A stretch of 15,389 nucleotides of DNA from DATKDU01 sp035512595 (lineage in GTDB: Bacteria; Planctomycetota; Planctomycetia; Pirellulales; Pirellulaceae): positions 1 through 15,389 of the forward strand of contig DATKDU010000195.1 in NCBI GenBank assembly GCA_035512595.1, in the 5' to 3' direction. Within the stretch, counting starts at the first letter, position 1, and every line of letters starts with the position of its first letter. A model generated the notes under the pieces. The model worked only from the letters and a program-made list of their open reading frames with translations. It was not told where the DNA came from and did not search any database. Shown piece by piece: positions 13,987 to 15,389 of this stretch. Made by a program: the position numbers and the translations under genes.

Positions 13987-14640
13987 TCAGCCAGTCGCCC
14001 TCGCCTCCAGGCTGGCCCCGATGTTGATCAGGTTGTCGGCGATCACTCCCAGCCCCCACCCAGCGCCGCATGCCGTCCAGCCCCGGATAGCGGCTGCGGT
14101 CCAGGCCATGGCGGCGTTTGAGGACGCTGATGCGGCCCTCCACTCCCGTGCGCCACTTCTGGCCACGCTTGAACCAGCGTTGTTTTTGTCTGCTGCGCCG
14201 CGCCGGATCGCGCGTCGCATAGTTGGGGATCGAAACCCGCGACACGCCCATCTGCTCCATGGCCCGCTCGTTGGCCGCCGAAGAAAACCCCGCATCGGCC
14301 GCCACGAGCCGCGGCGTGCGTCCCAGCCGCCGCTCGTGCTCTTCGACCGCTGCGATCAATAACTCGCGGGCGTCCGGCCGCTTCTCGTAGACTTCATAGG
14401 CGGTGACGATTTGGTTTTCGGCCTCTTGTACTTTGAGCAGCTTGCCGAACTCGTTTGGCTTTCCCGCCTTGCCTTTACGAATCACTTCCGTGGTCGCTTC
14501 GAATACGCTCAGTAGCTTGTCGGGCGCGTGCGTGTCGCCACCGAACACCCGCTGCTTGGTTTGCCGCCGCACCTGCTCGACGCGCTCCACCATTTCTTCG
14601 AGCTGTCGGCGCAGGCCTTCCAGCCGTACATTCCCTAGCC
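13987..14640 (-). pseudogene. ISNCY-type DDE transposase, N-truncated and frameshifted
   Basis: From about 14640 downwards the - strand encodes LRRQLEEMVERVEQVRRQTK, then RVFGGDTHAPDKLLSVFE, TEVIRKGKAGKPNEFGKLLK, QEAENQIVTAYEVYEKRPDA, LVAADAGFSSAANERAM (catalytic Asp) and GRISVLKRRHGLDRSRYPGL. This is the catalytic C-terminal part of transposases usually annotated as ISNCY. After RRWVG an extra base in a 5-bp C run (14053-14057, + strand) shifts the frame; skipping it restores LGVIADNLINIGASLEARAT and a stop at 13987. The N-terminal half of the protein is absent. An indel in a homopolymer could also be a sequencing error, but the missing N-terminus makes it non-functional either way. Confidence 0.75.
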
Positions 14641-14773
14641 CGCATGTCTCACCACACTGACCGCTGACGGACTGATTGCGATCTGCGAGGCGATTTTGGG
14701 GTCGTTGAGCAGCATCGTTGTTACAGCAGGGTGTTTCCGCGCCGCAAACGCGGTCCAGCCGCCCCATGACAGG
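14641..14773 (-). other. Orphan fragment with helix-turn-helix-like translation
   Basis: Between the ISNCY-type remnant and the presumed IS1380 end, the - strand reads GWTAFAARKHPAVTTMLLND, then PKIASQIAISPSAVSVVRHA and G followed by TAG (14635-14637). The IASQIAISPSAVSVV part has helix-turn-helix spacing. It is cut on the upstream side near 14773. It may be part of the ISNCY element, a different IS or a host regulator. I cannot assign it. Confidence 0.25.
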
Positions 14774-14871
14774 CCTGGGAGACATTTTTGAACGATTCTG
14801 CCGAAACTCCGGCCAGGGCCACTGCCGTGACCTGTGTGCTTCCAGTGATACTTGAAGTCCGAACTGCGGCT
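14774..14871. mobile_element. Presumed 3' end region of the IS1380 element
   Basis: Non-coding 98 bp after the IS1380 transposase stop. It begins CCTGGGAGAC at 14774, which fits the CC-starting ends of IS1380-family elements, so the element boundary may be here. The partner end is outside the window, so the repeat cannot be verified. Confidence 0.3.
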
Positions 14872-15389
14872 TCAGATCAAAAGCGGCGTCAGTCTCTGGA
14901 GATTGCCGTAAACAGTGGCGAACAGTTCCCTCGCTGGATGGCCCGTGGCCATCCAGATCCACACCTTCCGTACCGTCACTCGCACCCGCGCCCCGATCTT
15001 GAGCAGCCGCACCCGGATTGTCGAACACTGCGCCTTCGCCATTTTCGTTCGCGCCAACCCCAACTCCCGCAGCGCCTGCATCAGGCAGTAGGCGATCGAG
15101 GAGAAGTACAGCCGGATCTGATTGGACCGCATCAACGCAGTCGAAGTTCGGTCGGCAAACAGGTCCAACTGTTGTTCCTTGATCCGGTTCTCCATCTCTC
15201 CTCGGGCACAGTAGAAATCTTCATACAAGCTGCGCGCCTCCAGCTGCGCGGCGCTCAGCGACGTCACCACAAAACGCGGATTCATCCCTTTGTCGAGATA
15301 CTCGGCCTTGGCCACCACCCGGCGCTTCCGCGACCAACTCTGCCGCGTCCGATAACGAAACTCGACGAACTGCCGTGCCGCCTTTCCCG
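14872..15389 (-). CDS. IS1380-family transposase, C-terminal part (runs off the window)
   Basis: The frame is open from the right edge to TGA at 14872-14874 and has no start in the window; a GTG at 15316-15318 is internal. The sequence reads VEFRYRTRQSWSRKRRVVAK, AEYLDKGMNPRFVVTSL, then LYEDFYCARGEMENRIKEQQ and LDLFADRTSTALMRSNQIRL. YCARGEMENRIKE-Q-DL-ADRTS is the highly conserved catalytic C-terminal block of IS1380 transposases, including the final catalytic Glu. It ends with TIRVRLLKIGARVRVTVRKV, also typical. No frameshift is visible, so this could be the youngest and perhaps intact IS in the cluster. Confidence 0.88.
   Translation of the reverse strand, partial: GKAARQFVEFRYRTRQSWSRKRRVVAKAEYLDKGMNPRFVVTSLSAAQLEARSLYEDFYCARGEMENRIKEQQLDLFADRTSTALMRSNQIRLYFSSIAYCLMQALRELGLARTKMAKAQCSTIRVRLLKIGARVRVTVRKVWIWMATGHPARELFATVYGNLQRLTPLLI

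Noticed and set aside
13604..14362. Long + strand frame opposite the ISNCY-type transposase
   Set aside because: It is a GC-rich antisense shadow with no protein family resemblance, while the - strand carries clear transposase motifs.
14641..15028. N-terminal extension of the ISNCY-type frame up to 15028
   Set aside because: That part reads antisense-style low-similarity sequence across the IS1380 transposase end in a shifted frame and has no ISNCY motif.

Overview
The window looks like a chromosomal surface-polysaccharide locus from a GC-rich Gram-negative-type bacterium, with rearranged, IS-filled DNA at both ends. Gene content and style (ATGA-overlapping glycan genes, WecA-type initiator, FecR protein with signal peptide, many decayed IS families) remind me of Acidobacteriota such as the Solibacter/Bryobacter group. 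That placement is an impression from sequence style, not a search result.

Layout. (1) 1-343: an N-terminal stub of a SIR2-like gene runs directly into (2) an N-terminally decapitated polysaccharide-cluster membrane protein (ORF 279-1163). (3) 1160-12512, all on the + strand: glycosyltransferase, hexapeptide acyltransferase, a possible 40-codon ORF that exactly bridges the next gap, zinc-ribbon methyltransferase, AsnB-type amidotransferase, GT4 glycosyltransferase, WecA/MraY-type phosphoglycosyltransferase, VanZ-like protein, geranylgeranyl-reductase-like flavoprotein, Wzy/WaaL-type O-antigen polymerase/ligase and a secreted FecR-domain protein. The first genes overlap by ATGA. The FecR gene has its own promoter and Shine-Dalgarno. 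(4) 12513-12788: a non-coding stretch with an elaborate nested inverted-repeat element and an ISL3-type end. (5) 12789-15389: an IS graveyard with a multiply frameshifted ISL3 transposase (-), an IS1595-type C-terminal remnant (+), a frameshifted ISNCY-type transposase (-) and an IS1380 transposase (-) that runs off the window.

How the genes could work together: the WecA-type enzyme would load a sugar-1-phosphate on undecaprenyl phosphate. The two glycosyltransferases would extend it, and the acyltransferase, methyltransferase and amidotransferase would decorate it. The Wzy/WaaL-type protein would polymerise or ligate it at the membrane. The flavoprotein and the VanZ-like protein sit right after the initiator and may act on the lipid carrier or the envelope. 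No flippase, Wza/Wzc export proteins or exosortase is visible, so the locus is incomplete here.

Most notable: the SIR2/membrane-protein junction; the bridging 40-codon ORF and the paired stem-loops in the same gap; the cloverleaf-like inverted-repeat element just after the FecR gene; and two ISL3-type ends in direct rather than inverted orientation.
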